Of a stretch of DNA of 64,000 nt, positions 37,650 to 46,201 are shown in pieces. The translations under genes and the position numbers were made by a program. Under the pieces are notes generated by a model that was given only the letters and a program-made list of their open reading frames with translations, searched no databases and was not told the origin of the DNA. This DNA is from Shewanella salipaludis. Its GTDB lineage: Bacteria; Pseudomonadota; Gammaproteobacteria; Enterobacterales; Shewanellaceae. Within the stretch, counting starts at the first letter, position 1. The number at the start of each line of letters is the position of its first letter. The stretch spans positions 157,213 through 221,212 of the forward strand of contig NZ_JAAXYH010000007.1 of assembly GCF_012911865.1 (NCBI RefSeq). Reading direction: 5' to 3'.

Positions 37650-39247
37650 AGGCTTGCCCTCGAAGGGACAGGGGTCTTGGCACGCCAAACCGCTTTGTCT
37701 GCCCGCAACTTGGTGGCGGCATAGAATAAGCCGCAGCCAAAGACCAGTCCCATGAGATCGACGCCCACCAGGGCCCACTGCCGGCTCAGGACATTATGCA
37801 GCAGATCGCTGGGTGAGGTCAGGGCATTGAGCACAGGCAATAGTCCCCACAGGCCGGCCGCCAAGAGCAGCCAGTTGCGCCAGCTGTTGACGCTGCGATC
37901 GACGAGCGCCGTCAGGGCGACACAGCCCCAGGCGATGAAGAAACCATGGACTTCCCACTGGGCCCGCTGCTCCAGGCCGGGCGGCAGCAAGCGATTGGCA
38001 TAGAAGAAGGCTGCCGTCGCCAGCGGCAGGCCGGCAATCACACTCAGGTTCAGGCCCTCGACCAGACGCAGCCCCAGGCTGGCAGCCTGACCCTTGGCGA
38101 GTTGTTTCTGTTCTTGCTGGCGCAGTTTGCGCGCCCACATCAGGGTGCCCGTGGCCACCATGGCATAGCCCAGGAGGCCACAGCAGAAGAATAACAGTCT
38201 CAGCATGGGATCGGCGAACCGCGCCGTGTGCAATGCCATGAAGGTATCGTAAGTGCTCATGGCGGCTGAAAACTGTTCAGGACTTGCCTGCAGTAAGTCG
38301 CCGCTGACGCCATCGAACACCATGACCCTGGGCTCATCCGTGATGCTCCTGCCCGTGTTGAGATAGACCTTGATGCGGCTGTGTTCATCCCCGGGGTCGC
38401 TGATGACTATCTTGTCCAGTGCCTGTGCTTGCCAGTGCGCTGCGACTTGGGGCAACAGCTTGTCTATGTCGAACAGCGGCGCCGCCCGGCCACTGGCCGC
38501 CAACTGCACCCTGACAGGATTGAGTTCCCGGAGGAAGCTGTCTCTGTCGCCCTGGTATTGGCTCTGAATCGCCCATGGCATATAGATAAACATCAGGGTG
38601 ATCAAGCCGCTGTAGGTGATCATCAGGTGATAGGGCAGGGCCAGGACAGAACTCAGGTTATGGACGTCGAGCCAGCTGCGATTGCCCTTGCCGCGGCGGA
38701 AGCTGAAGAAGTCCTTGAAGATGCGCTTATGTATCACTATGCCGGAGACTAGGGCGATCAACATGAATAAGGTACAGAAGCCGACCAGGTAGCGGGCATA
38801 GAGGGGCGGCAGATAGTGCAGGTCGAAATGCAGCCGATACAGGAAGTCGCCACCCCGGCTGTCGCGGATTTGGCTGATCACCCGCTGACCGTCGGCGCTG
38901 ACCGCCAGTTCCAACTTGTCGCCCCGTCTCTGGCCGGGCAAAGGCGGCTTCTGCCAGCCGTAACTCAGGTAAGGGTGGCGCTGGGTGGGGAATTCTATGG
39001 ACCAGCTCCTGGCTCCGGGCGCCTGTCGGCTCAGATAGTCCTGGGCCTGGCGCACCTGGGGGGCAAGCGCCTCGGCTCGATAGTCACGGTAGACGCCGGC
39101 ATGGAGTTCGGGTTTAAACCAGAGGCTGGTTTCGTGGCGGAAATAGCTCAGGCTGCCGGCAAAGAAAATCAGCAGCAATACCCAGCACACCAGCAGGCCG
39201 GCCCAGGTATGCAGCCAGGTCATGGAGCGGAAGAAAGAGTCTTTCAT
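37646..39247 (-). CDS. PepSY-associated TM helix protein, iron-linked
   Basis: 533-residue inner-membrane protein with an N-terminal helix (SMTWLHTWAGLLVCWVLLLIFFAG), a periplasmic PepSY-like domain (about 50-145), further helices and a C-terminal bundle. The HTWAGL and LHFDLHYLP segments are typical of the PiuB/SiaT-like PepSY family associated with siderophore uptake and ferric reduction. It lies between the DUF3649 and DUF3325 genes. The whole set is downstream of a Fur-like box, so iron control is likely. Confidence 0.85.
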   Translation of the reverse strand: MKDSFFRSMTWLHTWAGLLVCWVLLLIFFAGSLSYFRHETSLWFKPELHAGVYRDYRAEALAPQVRQAQDYLSRQAPGARSWSIEFPTQRHPYLSYGWQKPPLPGQRRGDKLELAVSADGQRVISQIRDSRGGDFLYRLHFDLHYLPPLYARYLVGFCTLFMLIALVSGIVIHKRIFKDFFSFRRGKGNRSWLDVHNLSSVLALPYHLMITYSGLITLMFIYMPWAIQSQYQGDRDSFLRELNPVRVQLAASGRAAPLFDIDKLLPQVAAHWQAQALDKIVISDPGDEHSRIKVYLNTGRSITDEPRVMVFDGVSGDLLQASPEQFSAAMSTYDTFMALHTARFADPMLRLLFFCCGLLGYAMVATGTLMWARKLRQQEQKQLAKGQAASLGLRLVEGLNLSVIAGLPLATAAFFYANRLLPPGLEQRAQWEVHGFFIAWGCVALTALVDRSVNSWRNWLLLAAGLWGLLPVLNALTSPSDLLHNVLSRQWALVGVDLMGLVFGCGLFYAATKLRADKAVWRAKTPVPSRASL

Positions 39248-39250
39248 AGA

Positions 39251-39571
39251 TTATCCAAGCAATTGGAGTAAGGCGTAACACAGCAGTGGCAGGCCGGCGA
39301 GCAGCCCCCATACCCGCCAGACGCTGGTGGCGCCGAAGGCATAGATGACCGCCACGGCATACAGGACAAATGACGACATCATGGCGGTCAGGGTGCTGTC
39401 GGCCTTCGACAGGGGCAAGAGCCGGGCCAGGGCGACGCAGAAGACGGCACTGCAGGCATAACCGCCAAAAATCGCGGCCGCAATCCTGGCGACAAGGGGC
39501 ATGGCCCCGGCGGCGAGGGCCTGAGTGTCGCGGCAGCCTTGCCGGCGCTTGTTGTCTGGTGAGTGAGTCAT
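39251..39571 (-). CDS. DUF3649 family membrane protein
   Basis: 106-residue protein with three hydrophobic segments (ARIAAAIFGGYACSAVFCVALARLL and others), matching DUF3649, which accompanies PepSY and DUF3325 proteins in iron-uptake loci. First gene of the operon, 3 bp before the PepSY gene; a Fur-like box lies 70 bp upstream. Function unknown. Confidence 0.78.
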   Translation of the reverse strand: MTHSPDNKRRQGCRDTQALAAGAMPLVARIAAAIFGGYACSAVFCVALARLLPLSKADSTLTAMMSSFVLYAVAVIYAFGATSVWRVWGLLAGLPLLCYALLQLLG

Positions 39572-39976
39572 GCTGAGGTCTCTGTGTTCTGGCTTGGCAT
39601 TTCAAAGCTGCCGAAGTGGCGCTATTCTAATACAATAATTGTAAATGATAAAGATTAGCATTTAGTTTTGGCGGCGAGAGTGTGATTGGGTGTGGGCCTC
39701 AATGAGCCCTTGCCCTTTTTCTGCTAGGGGGGCGGATTTATGTGATGGCGGCGCAGAATTTTACCTCAATGTTTTACAAGTGGCGGCAGAGGTGGTATCT
39801 CTTAATCCGATGGTTGTTTTGCCTGCCCGGCATCGAATGGACTCGAACTGTACAGATGAAATAGCGATAGGTCCCGAGGCGGCCTGCCGACTGAGACAGC
39901 ATTTTGGGAATACCCTTGTGTTTTAGCCGCAATGCCCCAAGCTCTATATATGTACTCAATAGAAAAAGGAAAACCT
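39572..39976. other. Divergent region between the iron operon and hpf
   Basis: About 400 bp. Holds the Fur-like box at 39641 and the presumed hpf promoter. A 78-codon plus-strand frame at 39690 has no ribosome site and atypical composition, and I do not call it. Confidence 0.6.
39641..39659. promoter_or_regulatory. Fur-like box upstream of the PepSY operon
   Basis: GTAAATGATAAAGATTAGC matches 14 of 19 positions of the consensus GATAATGATAATCATTATC. It lies 70 bp upstream of the DUF3649 ATG, where it could cover the promoter. Confidence 0.62.
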
Positions 39977-40333
39977 ATGAAAATAAATCTTTCTGGTCAT
40001 CATGTTGATGTCACCGACACCGTTAAAGCCCATGTCAATGAGAAGTTTTCCAAAATCGCCAGCCACTTTCCATCCCTGCTCGCGCTCGATGTCATCATAG
40101 CCAAGGAACACGGTGAATTTGAAGTCGAGCTCAGAACCAATTACGAGGGTAGCCGAATTTCGGCCACGGGCAATGATGCCATCATGTATCCCGCCATTGC
40201 CTGCGCCGCGAAAAAACTCGATGCCGCCTTGAAGCATCGCAAGGGTCAACTCAAAGCCGATCTGCATGAGAAACCCGTTTGTACCACCCCCTCCATAGCG
40301 CATGAAATCATCCAGGAAATGAATTTAACCTAG
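39977..40333 (+). CDS. hpf: Ribosome hibernation promoting factor
   Basis: Short-form ribosome-associated inhibitor that binds between the 30S head and body in stationary phase. The 118-residue protein has INLSGHHVDVTDTVKAHVNEKFSKIASHF and the conserved YPAIACAAKKLDAALKHRKGQL. ATG 39977 has AAAGGA eight bases upstream. It is close to both HPF and RaiA in size; without alignment I cannot separate them. Closed by the terminator at 40391. Confidence 0.9.
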   Translation: MKINLSGHHVDVTDTVKAHVNEKFSKIASHFPSLLALDVIIAKEHGEFEVELRTNYEGSRISATGNDAIMYPAIACAAKKLDAALKHRKGQLKADLHEKPVCTTPSIAHEIIQEMNLT

Positions 40334-40390
40334 GAGCAGAATCTAACCCGGGCTGGCGCGTCGAATGGCGCGAGTGAGCCGCTGAATGAA

Positions 40391-40413
40391 AAAGGGCCTG
40401 CGGGCCCTTTTTC
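40391..40413 (+). terminator. hpf terminator
   Basis: AAAGGGCC-TGCG-GGCCCTTT followed by TT, 57 bp after the hpf stop. Confidence 0.82.
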
Positions 40414-40493
40414 GTTAGCTAATGCAAGCAGCCTGAGCCAGGCTTGAGTCACCTTGCCCAAGTCAACCTGCTTGAGTCGGTTATCAACTAGGC

Positions 40494-41195
40494 CTAAATC
40501 AGCCCCTGTGCCAGTGCCAGCAGCACGGCCTGGGTACGGTCGCGACAGTCGAGCTTGGCGAGTATGTTGGAGACATGGTTCTTGACCGTGCCTTCGGCCA
40601 GAAACACCTGTGCGGCGATTTCCTTGTTGGCCAAGCCGCCGGCGATTAGCCTCAGTATGTCGGTTTCACGCTCAGACAGGGGGTTATGGGCCTTGCCGTC
40701 TTGCAGTCTATGTTCCTGCAGTTGCTGCAGCACCTCGGGTTCGATCAGGCAACCACCGGCCGCCACTTGGGTGATGGCGTGGCATAATTTGTCCAGCGAC
40801 ACGTCTTTAAGCAGAAAACCATTGGCACCGGCATCTATGCTGCCAAGGAATAACTCGTTGTCATCGAAGGTGGTGAGCATGAGCACAGGCACCGGATTGC
40901 CATCGGCGCGCAGTCGCTGCAGCATGCCTATGCCATCGAGTCGCGGCATGCGAATGTCGCTCAGCAACACATCGACCGGCGTTTGTGCCAGCAGACTCAG
41001 GGCTTGCTGGCCGTTTTCGGCCTGCCAACACACCCGGATATGCTCGGAAATTTCAAGCAGGCTGGCGATGCCCTGGCGGACCAGCTGTTGATCTTCCACC
41101 AGGCCGACGCTGATGCTTTGCCCTGGCCGCTGCGGCTCAGGATGCCGGGATCCCGTCTCATCCTGGGGAGAATTCATCAGGCTCGGGTTATCCAT
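40494..41195 (-). CDS. LuxR-type (NarL family) response regulator
   Basis: 233-residue response regulator. The receiver domain has the phospho-acceptor Asp80 in VDVLLSDIRMPRLDG and the conserved KDVS; the output domain is a LuxR helix-turn-helix (LSERETDILRLIAGGLANKEIAAQVFLAEGTVKNHVSNILAKL). ATG 41195 has AAGGAG upstream and overlaps the kinase stop by 8 bp. The unusual 25-residue N-terminal extension before the receiver is Pro/Asp-rich. It is the partner of the upstream kinase; its target genes are unknown. Confidence 0.92.
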   Translation of the reverse strand: MDNPSLMNSPQDETGSRHPEPQRPGQSISVGLVEDQQLVRQGIASLLEISEHIRVCWQAENGQQALSLLAQTPVDVLLSDIRMPRLDGIGMLQRLRADGNPVPVLMLTTFDDNELFLGSIDAGANGFLLKDVSLDKLCHAITQVAAGGCLIEPEVLQQLQEHRLQDGKAHNPLSERETDILRLIAGGLANKEIAAQVFLAEGTVKNHVSNILAKLDCRDRTQAVLLALAQGLI

Positions 41196-42363
41196 GTTGG
41201 GGCTCCTTGACTCGTATCTGTAATGAGCAGCCGCGGATATTTTCCGTCTGCCTGGTATTGGCGAGCAGTTCGACCTCGCCGGAAAATCTGGCCAGTCGCT
41301 CACGCATGCCAGTGATGCCGGTGCCCGCCTCTTGGCTTGGGTTCAGGCCACGGCCATTGTCTGTCAGCAGCAGCTGCAGTGTGTCTTGCCGGCGTTGCAG
41401 CGTCAGCTGCAATTGGGTCGCATGACCATGCCTGACGGCATTGCTGATGCCTTCCTGCAACACCAGCAGCAGCTCCTGGGCCAATTCGGTCGACTGCAGG
41501 GGGACCAGCTCGTCGCAGTGCAAGCTGACGCCCGGCAGGCGGCTCATGAGTGCGTTCAAGGGGGGCTGCAGCGCCAAATGACTCTGCAGTCGCTGGGCAC
41601 GCACCACGGCGCGTATGTCCTGCAGCAATTGTTTGGCGAGTTCTTTGCTCTGCTGCACCTGGGCCTGCAGCTCAGACGGCGCCTTATGGCTGAGCACTTC
41701 CAGTTGCAGCGTCAGGGCCGTCAGCTGGTGGCCGAGGATGTCGTGCAAGTCCCGGGCGATGCGCAGCCTCTCCTGTTGCTGGCTTGTCTGGCTCAGCAGG
41801 GATCTTGTCGCTAGCAGCTGTTGGTTGAGGCGCTCTTGCTGGACCCGCGCCTCGCGCTCGTTGCAGCGAGCCAGGCTGCTGCTGAGGGCAAATAGCTGAA
41901 ATCCAATGAAAATCAGTATGGTTAACCAGGCATCCTGGCTATGCCAGTAGCCATATATGATGGCGAAATAGCCGACATTGACCAGTAACAGTAAGCCCAG
42001 GGCCCGGCGCCGGGAGTAGAACTCGGGCAACAGAGTGGCCCATACCACCAGGAGTATCGGGCTGAGGCTAGTGTCCATGAACATGAGCCCGAGGGCCGAG
42101 GCGGCGAGCAGCATCAGCGCCTGTTTGCTGAGTGAGTTGCTCATCCTCGGCAGGATGTCACTGGCGATGAGCAGAAACAGCAGCAGGAACAGGCCGCACA
42201 GGCCGGCGCTGGCCAGCCGGGCGGCGCCCTGGCTATTGAGTACCGTGACCCAAGTGACCAGGGCCCAGGTGAAGGCGCCGGCAAACATCAGCAGGCTTTC
42301 TTCTTTGGTTAAGCGATTCTTCAGCACGCGGCTTAATCCTTTAAGGCAAAATCTGCCGACCAT
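41188..42363 (-). CDS. Sensor histidine kinase, DesK/NarX type (HisKA_3)
   Basis: 391-residue membrane kinase with five or six hydrophobic segments, then a dimerisation domain with the phospho-acceptor His207 in RIARDLHDILGHQLTAL. The C-terminal ATPase domain shows LQEGISNAVRHGHATQ (N box) and DNGRGLNPSQEAGTGITGMRERL (G boxes). There is no large periplasmic sensor domain, so the signal is probably sensed in or at the membrane, as in DesK-like kinases. GTG 42327 is an alternative start with a better ribosome site. Confidence 0.9.
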   Translation of the reverse strand: MVGRFCLKGLSRVLKNRLTKEESLLMFAGAFTWALVTWVTVLNSQGAARLASAGLCGLFLLLFLLIASDILPRMSNSLSKQALMLLAASALGLMFMDTSLSPILLVVWATLLPEFYSRRRALGLLLLVNVGYFAIIYGYWHSQDAWLTILIFIGFQLFALSSSLARCNEREARVQQERLNQQLLATRSLLSQTSQQQERLRIARDLHDILGHQLTALTLQLEVLSHKAPSELQAQVQQSKELAKQLLQDIRAVVRAQRLQSHLALQPPLNALMSRLPGVSLHCDELVPLQSTELAQELLLVLQEGISNAVRHGHATQLQLTLQRRQDTLQLLLTDNGRGLNPSQEAGTGITGMRERLARFSGEVELLANTRQTENIRGCSLQIRVKEPQHG

Positions 42364-42721
42364 TCTAGGGCAAGAGCCGAATAAGTCACTATGCCAAAAG
42401 TCATTTTTCTCGGGGTGCGGCTCGTATTCAAGCCGGTACGTAATGCCCTTACCCCAAGCCCTTACGTAATGCCCTTACCCCAAGCCCTTACGCAAAGCTG
42501 GTACCTAAAACCCGTAGGTATAGTCATGGCCGACTCGGATGCGGGTCATGACTCTTGGCTGCAGTTTTGGCTGCTGCTTTGGCGGCCGCCTGGGCCTCGG
42601 CGATGCCTAGTACTTAGTTGGGGGTGGCAATCTGGGATCCCATGGCTGCTGCATCCGGGCATGAGCTTGGAAGCCGAATTAACTCGTTGACTCAAGCCTG
42701 GTTTTTCATTAGCCTGAAACG
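42364..42721. other. Gene-free region before the thr-type leader
   Basis: About 360 bp with a 26-bp tandem repeat but no supportable gene. TTGACT at 42687 looks like a -35 element, but it lies too close to the leader ATG, and no good -10 is found. Confidence 0.5.
42438..42489. repeat. 26-bp tandem direct repeat
   Basis: Two perfect copies, 42438-42463 and 42464-42489, each beginning ACGTAATGCCCTTACC, followed by a partial third copy start. Confidence 0.9.
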
Positions 42722-42805
42722 ATGAAAATATCAATCGCCCCGTGCCCAGGCACAGTAAACATTAGCACTACCACCACCACGACTGCTTCGGCGGAGCGTG
42801 TGTAG
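42722..42805 (+). CDS. thrL: Threonine-type leader peptide (attenuator)
   Basis: 27-codon frame ATG 42722 to TAG 42803. It contains NISTTTTTTA, six Thr codons in a row (ACT ACC ACC ACC ACG ACT) with Ile before them, plus another Thr and two more Ile codons. This matches the logic of the E. coli thr leader, which is rich in Thr and Ile codons. A strong terminator follows 28 bp after the stop. However, the next gene is a hydrolase, not thrA. It is too short for routine gene finding. Confidence 0.78.
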   Translation: MKISIAPCPGTVNISTTTTTTASAERV

Positions 42806-42832
42806 CGGGCGATTCATTAAAACCTGATACCC

Positions 42833-42862
42833 AAGACCCCGCCAGCGATGGCGGGGTCTTTT
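42833..42862 (+). terminator. Attenuator hairpin after the thr-type leader
   Basis: Stem AAGACCCCGCCA / TGGCGGGGTCTT with loop GCGA and a T-tract. GGCGG in the leader (42789 region) can pair with CCGCC of the 5' arm and form an antiterminator. It lies 40 bp before the hydrolase ATG. Confidence 0.82.
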
Positions 42863-42901
42863 TCGTTCTCCGTCTGCCCTGGCAACCAAAGGAGAACTAG
42901 C

Positions 42902-43444
42902 ATGGAAAATATCCCCGTCCCCAAGTCGGCACTGCTGATTGTCGATATGCAACATGGGCTGTTTCATGGCCTGGAGCGGCCCTTTGCCGGCCAGCGAGTG
43001 CTCGGCAACATCAATAGGCTCATCGCCAGGGCCCGCAGCCGTGGCGTGCCCATACTGGCGGCGCGCCACACAGGGCCACAAGGCTCGGCTCTGGCCGCCG
43101 GCAGCCGCAACTGGCATCTCCTGAGCGAACTGGAGCTGGACGCGACCAAGGATATCCTGTTCGATAAGCGCCAACCCAGTTGCTTTCAGGGGACGGGGTT
43201 GGCCGACAGGCTGAAGACCCTGGGGGTGACTGAGTTGGTGATCGCCGGGATGAAGACTCAGTATTGTGTCGATACGAGTTGCCGGATCGCGGCTGAGCTG
43301 GGGTTCAGCCCCACTCTGGTCGCCGATGCCCATACCTGTATGGATACGCCACTCCTGGCTGCCGAGGCGATCATAGCGCACCATAACAGCACCCTGGCCG
43401 GGCCTTTCGTGCGCTTGCTCAACACGGTCGAGGTGACCTTCTAG
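42902..43444 (+). CDS. Isochorismatase-family cysteine hydrolase
   Basis: 180-residue alpha/beta hydrolase of the isochorismatase/nicotinamidase superfamily. The catalytic triad is visible as Asp15 (LLIVDMQ), Lys89 (ILFDKRQPSCF) and Cys122 (KTQYCVDTS), with the cis-peptide region before the cysteine. The substrate is unknown; family members hydrolyse isochorismate, nicotinamide or N-carbamoyl compounds. ATG 42902 has AAGGAG ten bases upstream; a longer frame to 42848 would read into the attenuator stem. A threonine-type leader and terminator directly precede it, which is unexpected for this family. Confidence 0.88.
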   Translation: MENIPVPKSALLIVDMQHGLFHGLERPFAGQRVLGNINRLIARARSRGVPILAARHTGPQGSALAAGSRNWHLLSELELDATKDILFDKRQPSCFQGTGLADRLKTLGVTELVIAGMKTQYCVDTSCRIAAELGFSPTLVADAHTCMDTPLLAAEAIIAHHNSTLAGPFVRLLNTVEVTF

Positions 43445-43466
43445 GCTTCCCGCTCCGGAGGCATAA

Positions 43467-43493
43467 AAAAACGCAGCTCAGGCTGCGTTTTTG
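43467..43493. terminator. Bidirectional terminator
   Basis: AAAAACGCAGC-TCAG-GCTGCGTTTTT between the convergent hydrolase and YebC-family genes; T-rich on both strands. Confidence 0.88.
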
Positions 43494-43510
43494 TGTGCTT
43501 CGGGCTCGGC

Positions 43511-44236
43511 CTATTCTTCGTCGAGTTCGGCGTTGTGGTAGACGTTTTGCACGTCGTCACAATCTTCCAGCGCGGCGATGAACTTCTCGAATACCGCCAC
43601 GTCTTCGCCTTCCACCTTGGTCTGGGTCTGTGGCACGAAGGTGATCTCTTCCACTTCGAAGTTGATCTCCGGCATGGCTTCGGTCAATGCCGTTTTCACC
43701 TTATAGAATTCTGTGTGAGGGGCGAATACGCTGATCATGCCGTCTTCGACTTCGACATCGCTGACGTCGACATCGGCCATCATCAGCAATTCCAGTATGG
43801 CTTCATCGTCTTCACCCTTGAACACGAATACCGCCTGGTGATCGAACATGTGGCCGACAGTGCCAGGGCTGCCGAGCTTGGCATCATTCTTGACGAAGGC
43901 CTGGCGTACTTCGGTGAAGGTACGCTTGACGTTGTCTGTCAGGCAGTCGACTATCACCATGCAGTTGCCCGGGCCGAAGCCTTCGTAACGTGCGGTATCA
44001 TAGTCTTCACCGCCACCGCCTTTGGCTTTTTCTATGGCGCGTTCGATCACGTGGGCAGGCACCTGATCTTTCTTGGCTCTCTCTATCAGTCGGCGCAGCG
44101 ACAGGTTGCCGTCCGGCTCGACGCCGCCACTCTTGGCGCAGACATAGATCTCTTTTCCATAGCGCGAATAGATCCGGGTCTTCTGACCTGCGGTTTTCGC
44201 CATGGATTCTTTTTTGTTTTGATACGCTCTGCCCAT
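43511..44236 (-). CDS. YebC/PmpR-family regulator or translation factor (YeeN type)
   Basis: 241-residue protein beginning [26 protein letters not shown], the N-terminus of the YeeN branch of the YebC/PmpR family. The family includes DNA-binding regulators and, more recently, factors that relieve ribosome stalling on proline stretches. The second domain has [29 protein letters not shown] and the third is acidic. ATG 44236 follows the family start; the frame reaches 44251. Whether it acts on DNA or on ribosomes cannot be told here. Confidence 0.88.
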   Translation of the reverse strand: MGRAYQNKKESMAKTAGQKTRIYSRYGKEIYVCAKSGGVEPDGNLSLRRLIERAKKDQVPAHVIERAIEKAKGGGGEDYDTARYEGFGPGNCMVIVDCLTDNVKRTFTEVRQAFVKNDAKLGSPGTVGHMFDHQAVFVFKGEDDEAILELLMMADVDVSDVEVEDGMISVFAPHTEFYKVKTALTEAMPEINFEVEEITFVPQTQTKVEGEDVAVFEKFIAALEDCDDVQNVYHNAELDEE

Positions 44237-44617
44237 CTTGATCTGTCTCATTCAGCTCATGAAAAAATGGCCTCGATTCTAGCAGCTTTATCCCGACAAG
44301 TGCAGTTGTCATGCAAGCTTTTTAAATTTCCATATTTAACAAACCAGTGTAATAACAGCATCTAACATCCGGCTCGGGTATCCAGGCCGGATCTGCTCTA
44401 CGGCGAAAAAGCCGATAGGCCTCTCATTTTGCCTCACAAATTCGGCATTTGAGACTAAGGTCTAATCCCAAGTCGGGCCCAGAGTGTTGAAGATAGCTCG
44501 ATGGACAGAGTCGGAACAGGCAGGGGATAACGGCACCGAAATCCGCGCTGCCTAAGCCGCTGCGACTCACAGGTTCGAACTTCTCCTGCCGTCAACACCA
44601 GCTACAGGATGTACCTC
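44237..44617. other. Long leader region upstream of the chemoreceptor
   Basis: 380 bp without a gene. It holds a hairpin ATCCGGC / GCCGGAT near 44369-44392 and a 72-nt foldable element at 44519-44590 that ends 27 bp before the chemoreceptor ATG. Confidence 0.55.
44519..44590 (+). other. Possible structured RNA element in the chemoreceptor leader
   Basis: GGCAGGGGA pairs with TCTCCTGCC in a 9-bp closing stem (one G-T pair) around a 54-nt interior that contains GGTTCGAAC. The size resembles a tRNA and the interior has a T-loop-like word, but D-arm and anticodon arm are missing. It may be a leader structure or a decayed tRNA. I do not recognise a known riboswitch class. Confidence 0.35.
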
Positions 44618-46201
44618 ATGACAGAAAAACAACAAAAGTGGCTCGAGTTCAGCATCAGTTTTTTGGTGCTGGCCCTGTGCGGCGGCGCCATGTTGGCATT
44701 GCAGAGCCTGTTGGCGCCCTGGAGCCTGGTGCTCATCATGGCCCTCAGTGCCTCCGGAGTCATCTGCCTGCTGATGCCGGCCTGGCGCCGCGGCTGGCAG
44801 GCGCCGCCGGCTTCGGTTGAGGCAGAAGCCCAAGAAGCGGCCGCGACGACGGCGCAGCAGATCAGCGTGCTAACCAGCAAGATAGCCATAGGCGCCGCCG
44901 AGGTGTCACATTTCATCGATGGATTGAATGCGTCAATCGATACCAATGGGGAATACACGAGTCAGATTGCGGTTGCCGCCGAGGAATTGAGTCAGACCAC
45001 GGGGCAACTCAGTGACAATGCGGCTCATATACTGCATCAGGCACAGGCGGCTGAGAGTATCAGCATCGCCGGGCGCCAGCAGGCCCAAACCGGGGTGGGG
45101 GCGATCCAGTCCTTGAGCCGGGACATAGACAATGCCGCGCAGAGGGTGCATTCCCTCAAGACCCAGGCCGAAGGGATCCAGAAGATCACCGAGGTGATCA
45201 ATTCTGTGGCCGAACAAACCAACCTGTTGGCCTTGAATGCGGCGATTGAAGCCGCCAGAGCCGGCGAGCAGGGACGGGGATTTGCCGTGGTGGCGGATGA
45301 GGTACGCAGCCTGGCATCGAAAACCGCCGGGGCAACCCGGGACATTGCCGGCATGTTATCCAGTATGCATACGGAAACGGATCGCACCTCGGCCCTGATG
45401 GAGCAGGTCGTTGGCCAGACAGCCGATGCCGTCTCCGCCATGGAACTGCTGGACGCGCGCTTCACCGAGATAGCCTCCTCCGTGGTGCAGTCGGCCAATG
45501 CCCTGGCGGAGATGGAAGAGGCGCTCAAGGAATACACCAGCACCACCAACGACATCTCGGGTGCCATCAGCCAGATCCGCGACTCTCTGGCATTGACGGG
45601 GGAGGAGAGTCAGTCTGTGTCCAAGCAGGCCTTTAATCTGTCCTTGACCACGGAAGGCATATTTACGGCCTTGACTCTTTGGGATACCCAGACCTTAGAT
45701 CAAAGGGTGCTGCAGCTGGCGCAAGCGGCGGCCGAGCAATGTGGCCTGGTGCTGGAGCAGGGGTTGGCGCAAGGTGTCTTCAGTGAGCAACAATTGTTTC
45801 AACCTCAATACCAGCAAATAGCCAACACTCAGCCGCCCAAGTTCAGCACAGGCTTCGATGCCTACACAGATCAGCACTTCCCCTCCTTGCAGGAACCTCT
45901 GCTGGCCCGGGAGGCGGCGATAAGTTACGCCGGCGCCGTCGACAAACGCGGGTATTTCCCCACTCACAACCAGCGCTATGCCAAGCCACTGACGGGCAAA
46001 CCCGAAATCGACATCATACACAATCGTACCAAACGCCTGTTTAACGACCCTACCGGTATTCGCTGCGGTCAGCATAGGGATAAGGTGTTGCTGCAGACCT
46101 ACAAACGTGACACGGGCGAGGTGATGCACGACCTTTCCGTGCCCATTTATGTCAGGGGCAGGCATTGGGGCGGTTTCCGGGTGGGCTTCAAAGCCGCCTG
46201 A
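44618..46201 (+). CDS. Methyl-accepting chemotaxis protein with C-terminal sensor-like domain
   Basis: 527-residue chemoreceptor. Two close N-terminal transmembrane helices leave almost no periplasmic domain, then a coiled-coil signalling domain has the hairpin tip [39 protein letters not shown]. After the signalling domain sits an extra C-terminal domain (about 360-527) with [24 protein letters not shown] and [21 protein letters not shown], which resembles a cytosolic PDC/Cache-like sensor. The input is therefore probably intracellular. ATG 44618 is chosen; ATG 44609 would add three residues. Confidence 0.9.
   Translation: MTEKQQKWLEFSISFLVLALCGGAMLALQSLLAPWSLVLIMALSASGVICLLMPAWRRGWQAPPASVEAEAQEAAATTAQQISVLTSKIAIGAAEVSHFIDGLNASIDTNGEYTSQIAVAAEELSQTTGQLSDNAAHILHQAQAAESISIAGRQQAQTGVGAIQSLSRDIDNAAQRVHSLKTQAEGIQKITEVINSVAEQTNLLALNAAIEAARAGEQGRGFAVVADEVRSLASKTAGATRDIAGMLSSMHTETDRTSALMEQVVGQTADAVSAMELLDARFTEIASSVVQSANALAEMEEALKEYTSTTNDISGAISQIRDSLALTGEESQSVSKQAFNLSLTTEGIFTALTLWDTQTLDQRVLQLAQAAAEQCGLVLEQGLAQGVFSEQQLFQPQYQQIANTQPPKFSTGFDAYTDQHFPSLQEPLLAREAAISYAGAVDKRGYFPTHNQRYAKPLTGKPEIDIIHNRTKRLFNDPTGIRCGQHRDKVLLQTYKRDTGEVMHDLSVPIYVRGRHWGGFRVGFKAA

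Noticed and set aside
39690..39926. 78-codon plus-strand frame before hpf
   Set aside because: No ribosome site, odd composition and overlap with the likely hpf promoter region.
42687..42692. TTGACT as the -35 element of the thr-type leader
   Set aside because: The start site would fall on the leader ATG itself, leaving no ribosome site, and no -10 fits.
44519..44590. Functional tRNA gene
   Set aside because: No D-arm, no anticodon stem and the T-stem does not pair, so only a structured element is reported.
44400..44610. Cyclic di-GMP riboswitch before the chemoreceptor
   Set aside because: The conserved GEMM words are not present; only a generic stem can be defended.
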